This document shows, in pieces, positions 37,453-46,615 of a DNA stretch of 64,000 nucleotides. The stretch spans positions 372,001 through 436,000 of the forward strand of contig JAHQVT010000006.1 of the NCBI GenBank assembly GCA_019634165.1, read 5' to 3'. Position 1 is the stretch's first letter. Each line of letters begins with the position of its first letter. Below the pieces are notes generated by a model. The model was given only the letters and a program-made list of their open reading frames with translations, searched no databases and had not been told where the DNA came from. The stretch is from Rhodospirillales bacterium. Lineage in GTDB: Bacteria > Pseudomonadota > Alphaproteobacteria > Rhodospirillales > Thalassospiraceae. A program made the translations under genes and the position numbers.

Positions 37453-38567
37453 GTACCACTGTCCAATTGCCACGCTGGATAGATGTTGGCGCCTTACCGC
37501 TTTTGAACCTGTTACTTGCTCTTGTTGTTTCCGGGCTTGTGGTTTTGGCCATTGGTGAAAACCCGGCAGAAGTCGTTGAGATTCTGCTTTATGGGGCGTT
37601 TGGTTACGAAGAAGCATGGGGCTATACACTTTATTACACCACCAACTTCATCTTCACCGGCCTTGCCTTTGCGGTCGCATTTCATTGCGGACTGTTTAAC
37701 ATCGGTGCCGAAGGGCAGGCATATGTCGGTGGACTTGGGGTAACGATCGCTGCCCTCTATCTTGATTTCCTTCCATTCCCGATCATGCTCATTGTCAGTA
37801 TGTTGGCCGCAATGATCTTTGGCGCTGCATGGGCCTATATCCCGGCATATCTTCAGGCACGCCGCGGGTCGCATGTTGTGATCACGACGATTATGTTCAA
37901 CTTCATCGCATCATCCTTGATGGTGTATTTGCTGGTGAATGTATTTCGCCCGCAAGGATCAATGAGCCCGGAAAGCGAACAGATTGCTGATCATCTGCGT
38001 TTGCCGTTCATCCATGATATGGCAGCAAGCTTTGGCATCGAGATGGCATCAAGCCCGCTTAACCTGTCATTCGTATATGCAATTGCGGCAAGCATTCTGA
38101 TCTGGATGTTTATTTGGCACACCCGGTGGGGCTATGCGATCCGAACAGTTGGGGCCAACGCGGTTGCGGCGACCTATGCCGGACTTGAGCCTGGTCGTTA
38201 CATCATAATTGCCATGATGATTTCCGGTGTCTTGTCATCTTTCATGGCGCTTAACGAAGTCATGGGGGTCCAACACCGCCTTCTGATCGATTTCACAGCA
38301 GGCTATGGCTTTGTCGGGATTGCGGTTGCTCTGATGGGCCGGAACCATCCGTTTGGCATCTTCTTGGCAGCATTGCTGTTTGGCATGCTTTATCAGGGCG
38401 GGGCAGAGCTTTCCTTTGAAATCCCAACGATCTCAAATGATATGGTAGTGGTTATTCAAGGTCTGGTCATTCTGTTTACAGGTGCGATGGAACATATGTT
38501 CCGTCCGCGCGTCACCAAAATCTATACCGCGTGGCGCTTGCGCCGTGATGCGCAGGAGGCAGCGTGA
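37449..38567 (+). CDS. Nucleoside ABC transporter permease 1
   Basis: 372-residue inner-membrane subunit of the BPD_transp_2 (branched-chain amino-acid/ribose-like) family, similar to YufP/NupB. It contains FHCGLFNIGAEGQAYVGGLG and GSHVVITTIMFNFIASSLMV, both conserved in these permeases, with about nine hydrophobic segments. Overlaps its neighbours on both sides by four bases (ATGA), so the operon is translationally coupled. Confidence 0.92.
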   Translation: MSTTVQLPRWIDVGALPLLNLLLALVVSGLVVLAIGENPAEVVEILLYGAFGYEEAWGYTLYYTTNFIFTGLAFAVAFHCGLFNIGAEGQAYVGGLGVTIAALYLDFLPFPIMLIVSMLAAMIFGAAWAYIPAYLQARRGSHVVITTIMFNFIASSLMVYLLVNVFRPQGSMSPESEQIADHLRLPFIHDMAASFGIEMASSPLNLSFVYAIAASILIWMFIWHTRWGYAIRTVGANAVAATYAGLEPGRYIIIAMMISGVLSSFMALNEVMGVQHRLLIDFTAGYGFVGIAVALMGRNHPFGIFLAALLFGMLYQGGAELSFEIPTISNDMVVVIQGLVILFTGAMEHMFRPRVTKIYTAWRLRRDAQEAA

Positions 38568-39538
38568 TGGAAAACTTTGAACTCATCATTTTGTTGCTTG
38601 ATGCGACTTTGCGGACGTCTACACCGTTAATCCTTGCTGCTCTTGCGGGCATGTTTTCCGAGCGGTCCGGTACGATCAACCTTGCCCTTGAAGGCATGAT
38701 GCTTGGTGGGGCGTTTTCCGCCGCTGCTGTTGCGTTTTATGCTGGAAATCCGTGGGTGGGTCTTTTGGCGGCGATCGCAACCACAATCGGGTTATCGCTA
38801 TTGCACGGGTTCGCCTGCATTACTCACAAAGGCAATCAGGTTGTATCAGGCATGGCGATCAACATTCTGATGTCTGGTTTGACTGCACTTGTCGGGATTG
38901 CTTTATTTGCGCAAGGTGGGAAAACCCCAGCACTCGACAAAGCTTCGCGTTTTCAACCAATTACGTTTCCGGGTGCCGAAGCCGTTAAGGATGTGCCGAT
39001 CATCGGGCCGATCTATTTTGAGCTGCTGAGTGGTCATAATATTCTGGTCTATATCGCATTCCTTGCAGTCCCTGCAGCATGGTGGGTGATGTATCGCACC
39101 CGGTTTGGTCTGCGCTTGCGTGCAGTTGGGGAAAACCCCGGTGCTGTTGATACTGCTGGTATTGGTGTTGTTGCTATGCGCTATCGTGCTGTGGTTTGCT
39201 CGGGCATTCTTGTTGGGATGTCTGGTGCATATCTTTCAACAGCACAAGGTGCATCGTTTTTGCAGGATATGACCGCCGGTAAGGGGTATATCGCGCTGGC
39301 CGCCATGGTGTTTGGTAAATGGCGCCCGTTCCCGACGTTGGCGGCTTGCCTTCTGTTTGGTTTTCTTGATGCAGCGGCAACGCGTTTGCAAGGTGTTATT
39401 TTGCCGGGCATTGGCGAGGTTCCAGTGCAATTGGTACAGGCATTACCATATGTTCTGACGGTTATTTTGCTGGCTGGCTTTATTGGTCGGGCAATACCGC
39501 CAAAGGCGCTTGGTCGCCCGTATGTGAAAGAACGTTAA
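38564..39538 (+). CDS. Nucleoside ABC transporter permease 2
   Basis: 324 residues, BPD_transp_2 family, like YufQ/NupC. Features are FSERSGTINLALEGMMLGGA, THKGNQVVSGMAINIL and GKGYIALAAMVFGKWRP. Last transporter gene; 243 bases separate it from cdd. An inverted repeat AATCCGT/ACGGATT at 39544-39585 follows the stop without a T-tract. Confidence 0.92.
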   Translation: MMENFELIILLLDATLRTSTPLILAALAGMFSERSGTINLALEGMMLGGAFSAAAVAFYAGNPWVGLLAAIATTIGLSLLHGFACITHKGNQVVSGMAINILMSGLTALVGIALFAQGGKTPALDKASRFQPITFPGAEAVKDVPIIGPIYFELLSGHNILVYIAFLAVPAAWWVMYRTRFGLRLRAVGENPGAVDTAGIGVVAMRYRAVVCSGILVGMSGAYLSTAQGASFLQDMTAGKGYIALAAMVFGKWRPFPTLAACLLFGFLDAAATRLQGVILPGIGEVPVQLVQALPYVLTVILLAGFIGRAIPPKALGRPYVKER

Positions 39539-39738
39539 GTGTTAATCCGTTCGGTGTCGGGTTGTTCCGCGGCCTCGGACGGATTTCCATGAATGACAAT
39601 GGTAATTTCCATTCACATATATAAACCCGGATTTTGAAGCAGTGCTGTTCCAATAGCATTTTGCCAATTGATCCCGTTAATGGGCAGAAGACAGCCGCGA
39701 TTAAGTCACAATTCATGACGATATGTCAGATAGAACTT

Positions 39739-39770
39739 GCCTAATATTGGCAGTGTTTGTTTACGAAACA
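39739..39770 (+). promoter_or_regulatory. Paired inverted repeats upstream of cdd
   Basis: TGCC-taatatt-GGCA (39739-39753) and TGTTT-gtttacg-AAACA (39754-39770) lie back to back immediately before the ribosome site. They could bind a regulator of the nucleoside catabolic genes. Confidence 0.35.
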
Positions 39771-39781
39771 GGGTAATGAAA

Positions 39782-40195
39782 ATGGGCGATATAAAGCAGG
39801 CACCGCGCGATTTAGTTGAAGCAGCCCTTGCTGCGCGCGACAAAGCTTATGCACCGTATTCGAAGTTCCATGTTGGTGCTGCTTTACGCACGGAAGATGG
39901 CAAGGTAATTGCGGGCTGTAATGTTGAAAATGCCGCTTATCCCGAAGGTGTTTGTGCCGAAGCGGGGGCAATTTCTGCGATGGTTCTGTCTGGCGAGACA
40001 AAGTTCGATGAAATCGTAGTGGTGGGCCTTGGTGATGTTGCCTGCACTCCATGTGGTGGGTGCCGCCAGAAAATCCGCGAATTTACTGGATCGGATGCCA
40101 CAATCTTCATCATCAATGATTCTCGTGAAACGCTTTTGACATTGTCGCGTGATGAACTTATTCCGCATTCCTTTGGTCCGGAGAACTTGAAATGA
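39782..40195 (+). CDS. cdd: Cytidine deaminase
   Basis: Deaminates cytidine and deoxycytidine to uridine and deoxyuridine. The 137-residue short tetrameric type: GCNVENAAYPEGVCAEAGAI contains the zinc Cys and the catalytic Glu (CAE), and PCGGCRQ supplies the other two zinc Cys. A start at ATG 39776 is possible, but AGGG is better placed for ATG 39782. The stop overlaps the next gene by four bases. Confidence 0.94.
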   Translation: MGDIKQAPRDLVEAALAARDKAYAPYSKFHVGAALRTEDGKVIAGCNVENAAYPEGVCAEAGAISAMVLSGETKFDEIVVVGLGDVACTPCGGCRQKIREFTGSDATIFIINDSRETLLTLSRDELIPHSFGPENLK

Positions 40196-40998
40196 GCAAT
40201 GTAAAAGCGGCATTAGACGTTATTGCGTCCAAGGCCCCAGGTTTTAAGGCACAGGTTGCTTTGGTTCTTGGTAGTGGCCTTGGCGGCGTTGTTGACGCTG
40301 TCAGTGAAGCAATCAGCATTTCATATGAGGAATTGCCCGGGTTCCCGCGTCCGACTGTTGTCGGTCATGGTGGGACACTTGTACTTGGTCGTATTGGCGG
40401 CGTTTCAGTTGCTGTGATGCAGGGGCGCGCACATTTTTACGAACATGGTCGTTCGGACTTAATGGCAGAACCCCTTGAAACCTTGCGCGAACTTGGGGCA
40501 GACCAGTTGATCCTGACTAATGCCGCCGGGTCGCTTCTTCCCGAAGCAGTCCCCGGTAGCTTGATGTTGATTACCGATCACATCAGCCTGTTTGGCCCAA
40601 ATCCGTTAATTGGCTATCACGGCAATGATCGGTTTGTTGGCATGGATGTACCATATGACCCGGAAATTGGGTCAGGCCTGCATGATACGGCGGCGAAGCT
40701 TGGGATTAAGCTGTTCGAAGGAACCTATTGCTGGTGCACAGGGCCAAGTTTTGAAACGCCTGCGGAAATTCGGGCGCTTAAGACTTTGGGTGCGGATGCA
40801 GTTGGCATGTCAACTGTGCCAGAAAACATCCTTGCCCGCCGCATTGGGTTTCGGGTGGCAGCCATTTCTAACATCACCAATCTGGCCGCAGGTATGAGCG
40901 CGACACCGCTTAGCCACGACCAGACACTTGAGATGTCAAAAGAAGGTTCTGCCAATCTTATCAAGATATTGCTGCAATATTTTTCAAGTGCAGCATAA
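40192..40998 (+). CDS. punA: Purine-nucleoside phosphorylase (trimeric class)
   Basis: Splits purine nucleosides to base plus (deoxy)ribose 1-phosphate. The 268 residues match the PNP/MTAP family 2: LGSGLGGVVD (phosphate site), GRAHFYE, LTNAAGSL, GPSFETPAEIR, DAVGMSTVPE and SNITNLAAG. The hexameric DeoD type is excluded by these motifs; xanthosine specificity cannot be excluded. Coupled to cdd. Confidence 0.92.
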   Translation: MSNVKAALDVIASKAPGFKAQVALVLGSGLGGVVDAVSEAISISYEELPGFPRPTVVGHGGTLVLGRIGGVSVAVMQGRAHFYEHGRSDLMAEPLETLRELGADQLILTNAAGSLLPEAVPGSLMLITDHISLFGPNPLIGYHGNDRFVGMDVPYDPEIGSGLHDTAAKLGIKLFEGTYCWCTGPSFETPAEIRALKTLGADAVGMSTVPENILARRIGFRVAAISNITNLAAGMSATPLSHDQTLEMSKEGSANLIKILLQYFSSAA

Positions 40999-41058
40999 AC
41001 CTGAGCTTTGATCAAAAGTGGGTTTTAAAGTTAACCAAAAGCGTGCAGGAGACAGCTA

Positions 41059-42399
41059 ATGCTGCCGCAGGAAATCATTCGCCGCAAACGTGAAGGCGAA
41101 GTTCTGACCGATGCCGAGATTGCCTTTTTTGTCAAAGGAATCACGGATGAAAGCATCAGCGAAGGGCAAGTTGCTGCACTTGCCATGGCTGTGTTTTTCA
41201 ACGGCATGACCATGGACGAACGGGCTGCATTGACGCGCAACATGCGCGATAGCGGTACGGTTCTTGATTGGAAGTCATTGGGGCTTGACGGCCCGGTTGT
41301 CGATAAGCATTCGACTGGTGGTGTTGGCGATAAGGTCAGCCTGATGCTGGGGCCGATTGTTGGTGCATGCGGTGCCTATGTTCCGATGATTTCGGGACGG
41401 GGGCTTGGCCATACCGGGGGGACATTGGACAAGTTTGATTCCATTCCCGGATACCGTACGACACCGACCCTAGAAGAGTTTGCCAGGGTCACCCGTGAAG
41501 TCGGTTGTGCGATTATTGGCCAAACCGCTGATTTGGCACCCGCAGATAAACGTTTTTATGGCATCCGTGATGTCACCGCGACGGTGGAAAGTATTCCGCT
41601 GATCACGGCATCTATTCTGTCGAAAAAGCTGGCGGCGGGGCTTGGCTCACTGGTGATGGATGTCAAATTCGGTTCTGGCGCATTCATGAATGAATATGAA
41701 CGTGCCCGCGAATTGGCGCAAAGCATCACCGAAGTCGCTACCCGTAATGGCGTGCCGACAGTAGCCCTTTTGACCGATATGGAGCAGGTTCTAGGTGACA
41801 CCGTTGGTAACGCCCTTGAAATGGTTGAGACGATTGACTTCTTAACCGGCAAGCACCAAGAACAGCGGGTCTATGACGTTACATTGGCACTTGCTGCTGA
41901 AATGTTGGCCGTCAGTGGTGTTGCAACAGATGTGTCTGACGGTTTGCAACTGGCGACGCACGCGCTTGAAAGCGGCAAGGCCGCCGAAGTATTTGGCAAA
42001 ATGGTTTCAAGCCTTGGTGGTCCGGCAGACTTTGTCGAGAAGCATAGCAATTATCTTGAAGCCGCCCCGATGATAAAACCGGTAAGCGCGGCCAAAACCG
42101 GTCGGGTCTTGTCGATGGATGCGCGTAAGGTTGGCCTTGCACTTGTCGCACTTAAGGGTGGGCGCAGCCGTGCAGATCAGAAGATTGATTTCGCTGTCGG
42201 TTTCACCGATTTTATCAAAGTAGGACAACCGGTTTCTGCTGAAACGCCGCTTTGTATGGCCCATATTCGTGATCAGGCACAGCTTGATGAAGCAACGGCA
42301 TTGCTGCGTGATGCAATCGAGATTGGCGAGGGGGCCATTCATGCAACGGGTAGCGAACCTGCTGTGCGTGAACGGATTGTCGCAAAGCTAAAATCCTAA
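41059..42399 (+). CDS. deoA: Thymidine phosphorylase
   Basis: Phosphorolyses thymidine and deoxyuridine to base plus deoxyribose 1-phosphate. The 446 residues include the family signature [20 protein letters not shown], the phosphate loop [12 protein letters not shown] and [23 protein letters not shown] 41059 follows AGGAGA. Last gene of the nucleoside catabolic operon, ending in a clear terminator. No deoB or deoC is in the window. Confidence 0.95.
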   Translation: MLPQEIIRRKREGEVLTDAEIAFFVKGITDESISEGQVAALAMAVFFNGMTMDERAALTRNMRDSGTVLDWKSLGLDGPVVDKHSTGGVGDKVSLMLGPIVGACGAYVPMISGRGLGHTGGTLDKFDSIPGYRTTPTLEEFARVTREVGCAIIGQTADLAPADKRFYGIRDVTATVESIPLITASILSKKLAAGLGSLVMDVKFGSGAFMNEYERARELAQSITEVATRNGVPTVALLTDMEQVLGDTVGNALEMVETIDFLTGKHQEQRVYDVTLALAAEMLAVSGVATDVSDGLQLATHALESGKAAEVFGKMVSSLGGPADFVEKHSNYLEAAPMIKPVSAAKTGRVLSMDARKVGLALVALKGGRSRADQKIDFAVGFTDFIKVGQPVSAETPLCMAHIRDQAQLDEATALLRDAIEIGEGAIHATGSEPAVRERIVAKLKS

Positions 42400-42423
42400 T
42401 CACTGCAAACAGTGACGAAAATA

Positions 42424-42457
42424 AAAGCCGGGGCAAATAATAGTCCCGGCTTTTTTT
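42424..42457 (+). terminator. Terminator after deoA
   Basis: AAAGCCGGG / CCCGGCTTT with a 12-base loop followed by TTTT, 24 bases after the deoA stop. Confidence 0.88.
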
Positions 42458-42458
42458 A

Positions 42459-42569
42459 TTATCCCGCTGCCGCAGCTTTGATCATGGCAGCGGCCTTTTC
42501 GGATAGTCGATTGGCCAGCGTGCAGCCCGCCGATCCGGCCCCAATGACGATGTAATCAAACCGATCCAT
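42459..42569 (-). pseudogene. 36-codon remnant of a GMC-family oxidoreductase
   Basis: ATG 42569 to TAA 42459 encodes MDRFDYIVIGAGSAGCTLAN followed by RLSE, a perfect N-terminal FAD-binding beta-alpha-beta start of choline dehydrogenase/GMC oxidoreductases. It then changes to KAAAMIKAAAAG and stops. A complete enzyme has over 500 residues, so this is what remains after a deletion that removed almost the whole gene, unless it is translated as a mini-protein. It lies between the deoA terminator and the DeoR gene. Confidence 0.75.
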
Positions 42570-42964
42570 GATTTTCCCCGACCTCAACGAAGTGGGGCAG
42601 AAATCCGTATGGTAGGGATAGTTGGCCATGGTCGTTGTTTCACTAAATGTTCGGTTTATTGTTTTTGGGTGGCTTTGGTTATTCTTTCTATTTTTCTGAC
42701 GCTATCATTGATTGAAGGGCCCGGAAATATATTCAAAGGATGAAAATCTTCCGCCATACGGAAAAATGACTCTTGTCTGGAATTTCAATAATTTCAATCA
42801 AATCAACTATCTGGGGAAAACCATCCTTGTTGCCTAATTTGAGTTTATGTTGATCCAAAAGTGTACATGTCACAGGGCTTGCAAAATACGCGGATAGGAC
42901 GCATTTTGATCGGTAATGAAAATTCGTCTGCCAAGACGAAAATCTTAAGAACCAGGAGAGAGTC
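42570..42964. other. Gap between the oxidoreductase remnant and the DeoR gene
   Basis: 395 AT-rich bases. It should hold the promoter of the regulator at 42965 and formerly that of the deleted oxidoreductase. I see no convincing gene, RNA or operator. Confidence 0.5.
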
Positions 42965-43729
42965 ATGGGGAAACTGGATCGGCGCCGCCGTGAGATATTG
43001 GAACTAGTGGCGTCAAACAGCTTTATGACCATTGATTCTCTGGCTGACCACTTTTCGGTGACACCGCAAACCATCCGGCGCGACATCAATGAGATGGCCG
43101 AAGAAGGATTGATTGCCCGCTATCATGGTGGTGCGGCAAGTGTATCGACCACCGAAAATACGGCTTACACGGACCGTCAGGTTCTTAATCTTGGCAGTAA
43201 GCGGGAAATTGCCAAGCTGGTGTCTGACCATATCCCCGAAGGGGCGTCGTTATTTATAAATATCGGCACGACCAATGAAGAAGTGGCCCATGCCCTTTCA
43301 GGGCATAAAAGCCTGAAAATCATCACGAACAACCTTCATGTAGCCGAAATATGTGCTGCCAATCAGGGGTTTGAGGTAATTATAGCGGGCGGTGTGGTGC
43401 GCCAACGCGATTTTGGTGTGATTGGCGAAGCGACAATAGATTTCATCAACCAGTTTAAGGTTGATTACGCGATTATCGGCATTTCCGGTGTTGATGAAGA
43501 CGGGAGCCTGATGGATTTCGATTATCGTGAAGTCCGGGTGGCGCGCGCGATCATTTCAAATGCCCGACAGACATTCCTGTGTACGGATGCTTCAAAGTTT
43601 GGCCGTCGTGCGATGGTTCGTTTGGGGCATCTTTCGGAAATTGATGCGTTGTTCACCGATCGCCATCCCGGTCCAAACTGGTCAGATGTTATCCGCGAGG
43701 CAGACGTGTCGGTCTATACCGCGAACTAA
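42965..43729 (+). CDS. DeoR/GlpR-family transcriptional regulator
   Basis: 254 residues. The N-terminal DeoR helix-turn-helix has MTIDSLADHFSVTPQTIRRD (about 20-39) and the LIARYHGGA wing. The C-terminal sugar-phosphate sensor has INIGTTNEEVAHAL and DYAIIGISGVDEDGSLMDFD. Overall it is closest to GlpR (glycerol-3-phosphate repressor), but the neighbouring nucleoside genes make deoxyribose-phosphate an alternative effector. ATG 42965 follows AGGAGAG. Confidence 0.9.
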   Translation: MGKLDRRRREILELVASNSFMTIDSLADHFSVTPQTIRRDINEMAEEGLIARYHGGAASVSTTENTAYTDRQVLNLGSKREIAKLVSDHIPEGASLFINIGTTNEEVAHALSGHKSLKIITNNLHVAEICAANQGFEVIIAGGVVRQRDFGVIGEATIDFINQFKVDYAIIGISGVDEDGSLMDFDYREVRVARAIISNARQTFLCTDASKFGRRAMVRLGHLSEIDALFTDRHPGPNWSDVIREADVSVYTAN

Positions 43730-43756
43730 GGCCATATGCCATGTCGCAAAATATTG

Positions 43757-44575
43757 CTAGGCGAAGACACCATCTTCGCGTTTGCCAGTGCGCATGGTGA
43801 TTGGGCCTTTGGAAGACCCATTTAGCATCTGGGTCAGGTGTTCATTGTGGGCGTCATCAATTTCACTGGTTTTGCCGGACCAATATACTTTGCCTTCATG
43901 CATCATCATCAAGTTCTGATACCGGGTGCGTGCAATGTGCATGTCATTGGTGATTGAAATGACGGTCGTGCCTTGCTGTTGGGCGATTTTGGCAATCATC
44001 AGTTCGATATGGGTCGACAAGACCGGATCAAGCCCCGCAGTGGGATTATCGAGCAATAGAATATCCGGATTGGTTGAGATCGCGCGCGCAATCCCGACAC
44101 GTTTTTGCATGCCGCCAGAAAAATCATTCGGGGTTAGGTCAGCACTTTCTGTTGCCAATCCAACCAATCCCAATAAATGGATTGCATGTTCTTTGGCATC
44201 CGAACGGTTCATTGTGCCAAGTTCGATTTGACGAAAGCAGATGTTTTCCCAAACCTTTAAGCTGTCAAATAACGCATTTTGTTGAAAAAGCATCCCAATC
44301 CGCGATGCCCATTCAGGACGCATTGAAGCAGAGGTCTGGCTTACATCATCACCGTCAAGGTAAATGGATCCACCGTCAGCGCCATAAATACCGACCAGAC
44401 ATTTCATCAGAACGCTTTTACCTGCCGCAGACGGGCCAATGATGGCAAGAGTTTCCCCCTTGGCAAGATGGAGGTCCACCGCATCAACGGCGACCATCTG
44501 CCCAAAACGTTTGGTCAGCTTGTTGACAGCAATGAATGCCGGTTGTGCAGAGGTGGCTGAAATAGGCTGGGTCAT
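43757..44575 (-). CDS. Orphan MlaF-like ABC ATPase with degenerate catalytic residues
   Basis: 272 residues from ATG 44575. Walker A GPSAAGKS (47-54), the Q-loop LFQQNALFDSLKVWEN and the signature FSGGMQKRVGIARA place it in the MlaF/Ttg2A group of MCE-linked ATPases. Walker B reads LLLDNPTAGLDP: the catalytic Glu is Asn177. The switch region reads ISITNDMH: the usual His is Asn210. Hydrolysis should be very weak or absent. No MlaE permease or MlaD gene adjoins it. The TTG-started longer frame to 44635 is unlikely. It follows aapP after a terminator and converges with the DeoR gene. Confidence 0.85.
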   Translation of the reverse strand: MTQPISATSAQPAFIAVNKLTKRFGQMVAVDAVDLHLAKGETLAIIGPSAAGKSVLMKCLVGIYGADGGSIYLDGDDVSQTSASMRPEWASRIGMLFQQNALFDSLKVWENICFRQIELGTMNRSDAKEHAIHLLGLVGLATESADLTPNDFSGGMQKRVGIARAISTNPDILLLDNPTAGLDPVLSTHIELMIAKIAQQQGTTVISITNDMHIARTRYQNLMMMHEGKVYWSGKTSEIDDAHNEHLTQMLNGSSKGPITMRTGKREDGVFA

Positions 44576-44655
44576 ATAATTTCCGGTTCGGATGCGATTT
44601 CGGCTGAGTTTCGGCAATTGGTGGGCAGGGGGCAAGTGCCAATTTCACAAAAATG

Positions 44656-44681
44656 AAAACGGCCCCAAAAGGGGCCGTTTT
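44656..44681. terminator. Terminator after aapP
   Basis: Perfect 11-bp stem AAAACGGCCCC / GGGGCCGTTTT with an AAAA loop, downstream of the aapP stop on the minus strand. Confidence 0.88.
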
Positions 44682-44708
44682 GCAAAGTGTTTGAATTCGA
44701 AAATCCGA

Positions 44709-45494
44709 CTAGTGCGAAAGTATCTGGCTGAGGAACAGCTTGGTACGGTCGCTTTTCGGGTTGTCGAAGAATTCCTTCGGACCAGCCATTTCGACGATCT
44801 GGCCTGCATCCATAAAGATAACGCGATCAGCAACCTCTTTGGCAAAGCCCATTTCGTGGGTTACGCAAAGCATGGTCATGCCTTCTTTGGCCAACTCGAC
44901 CATAACGTCGAGAACTTCCTTGACCATCTCAGGGTCAAGTGCGGAAGTCGGCTCATCAAACAACATGATTTTCGGCTGCATGCAGAGCGAGCGAGCAATT
45001 GCGACACGCTGCTGCTGACCACCGGAAAGCTGACCGGGGAATTTATGGGCCTGTTCCGCAATCCGAACACGCTCTAGATAGTGCATGGCCAGATCATTAG
45101 CTTCTTTCTTGGGCATCTTGCGAACCCAGATCGGTGCCAAAGTCAGGTTTTCAAGCACGGTCATGTGCGGGAACAGGTTGAAGTGCTGGAACACCATGCA
45201 GACATCGCGGCGAACGGCTTCGATGTTTTTTACATCATCACCAAGCAGGATATCATTCACGGTGACTTCGCCACTTTGATAGGTTTCAAGCCGGTTCAAA
45301 GTACGGATCAGCGTTGATTTACCCGAGCCCGACGGGCCACAGATAACAATACGTTCACCTTTACGAACGGTAAGGTCAATGTCCTTGAGAACATGGAAAT
45401 TGCCATACCATTTGTTCATTTTGTTGACGACGATGACGTCTTCCTCGGAGGGAGGAGGCACAGCGCCGGTAGTGGTTTCAGTTGCTACAGTCAT
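44709..45494 (-). CDS. aapP: General L-amino-acid ABC transporter ATP-binding protein
   Basis: 261-residue polar amino-acid ATPase. Walker A GPSGSGKS at 53-60, signature [15 protein letters not shown], Walker [15 protein letters not shown] and switch His in [16 protein letters not shown], all standard for GlnQ/AapP. Last gene of the aapJQMP operon, 16 bases after aapM. Confidence 0.94.
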   Translation of the reverse strand: MTVATETTTGAVPPPSEEDVIVVNKMNKWYGNFHVLKDIDLTVRKGERIVICGPSGSGKSTLIRTLNRLETYQSGEVTVNDILLGDDVKNIEAVRRDVCMVFQHFNLFPHMTVLENLTLAPIWVRKMPKKEANDLAMHYLERVRIAEQAHKFPGQLSGGQQQRVAIARSLCMQPKIMLFDEPTSALDPEMVKEVLDVMVELAKEGMTMLCVTHEMGFAKEVADRVIFMDAGQIVEMAGPKEFFDNPKSDRTKLFLSQILSH

Positions 45495-45510
45495 TGTATT
45501 TCCTCACTCC

Positions 45511-46614
45511 TTACCTTTGTTCGCCTTTGCGAAGCTCTTTTTCAAGATAGGCGGAATATTTCGCCATCGAGAAACAGATCAGGAAGAATATTGCCGCGGC
45601 GAAGGCATAACCTTCGACGTAATACTTGGTCCAAGCCGGATCACTACGCAGTGCAAGCTTCACCGTGCCAAGGAAGTCAAACAGGCCGATAATCACGACG
45701 AGTGTGGTGTCCTTGAGCATGGAGATAAAGCTGTTCACGGTTGGTGGAATAACCAAACGTAGTGCTTGTGGCAGGATGATCAGTCGCATGGATTGCCAGT
45801 AAGAAAGCGCAAGGCTGTCGCCTGCTTCAAACTGACCACGTGGCACAGCCTGCAAACCGCCACGGAAGACTTCCGCCAGATAGGCTGCAGTGAACAGAAT
45901 GATACCGATCTGCGCGCGCAGCAACTTGTCGATGCTTACCCCATCAGGCAAGAATAGCGGGAACATGACCGATGCCATGAACAGAACCGTGATCAATGGC
46001 ACGCCACGAATGATCTCGATATATACCACCGAGGCCGTTCTGATCGCGGGCATGTTTGATTGACGGCCAAGTGCCAGCAACAGGCCAAACGGGAAGGCAA
46101 AGATAATACCGATTGCCGAGAGGATCAGGGTGAGTGGAAGGCCACCCCAATAGCTGTTCTGGACATAGGTGAGACCCAGAACCCCGCCCCACATTAAAAT
46201 GGCAATGATTGGAACACCGACCACCCACATCGGAATGATCCATTTCCGCACACTTGGATACTTAACACCACCGAGGCTTGCACAAATTATGCCCATCAGA
46301 ACGATCATGGCCAAAAGCGGACGCCACTGTTCTTCATATGGGTATGTGCCAAATAGGATCAGGCGAAGGTTGGCATTAACAAACCCCCAGCAAGCGCCTG
46401 TAACTTCAGCACAGCCTTCAATCGTTGGTGCCAAGGTGGCATTGACGATTCCCCACTGAATAAGTGGCGGAATAAGCCACAGGAGGAAAGCAATCGAACC
46501 AATTGTCAGAAGAGTGTTGAACCACCCGTCAAACAGGTTTTTCCTTGACCATGTAACAGCCCGTTCGACAAAGGTGCCGACCGGAAGGGGAGGTAGTTTT
46601 GCATTTTCTGACAT
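45511..46614 (-). CDS. aapM: General L-amino-acid ABC transporter permease
   Basis: 367 residues, longer than simple HisM-type permeases, as in AapM. The N-terminal helix is followed by an extended region, then a standard polar amino-acid permease core with FRGGLQAVPRGQFEAGDSLAL and the EAA-like LPQALRLVIPPTVNSFISML. One base separates it from aapQ. It forms a heterodimer with AapQ. Confidence 0.93.
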   Translation of the reverse strand: MSENAKLPPLPVGTFVERAVTWSRKNLFDGWFNTLLTIGSIAFLLWLIPPLIQWGIVNATLAPTIEGCAEVTGACWGFVNANLRLILFGTYPYEEQWRPLLAMIVLMGIICASLGGVKYPSVRKWIIPMWVVGVPIIAILMWGGVLGLTYVQNSYWGGLPLTLILSAIGIIFAFPFGLLLALGRQSNMPAIRTASVVYIEIIRGVPLITVLFMASVMFPLFLPDGVSIDKLLRAQIGIILFTAAYLAEVFRGGLQAVPRGQFEAGDSLALSYWQSMRLIILPQALRLVIPPTVNSFISMLKDTTLVVIIGLFDFLGTVKLALRSDPAWTKYYVEGYAFAAAIFFLICFSMAKYSAYLEKELRKGEQR

Positions 46615-46615
46615 G

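Noticed and set aside
42733..43089. 118-residue reverse frame overlapping the DeoR start
   Set aside because: No ribosome site, no domain, composition unlike a real protein, and it overlaps a well-supported gene.
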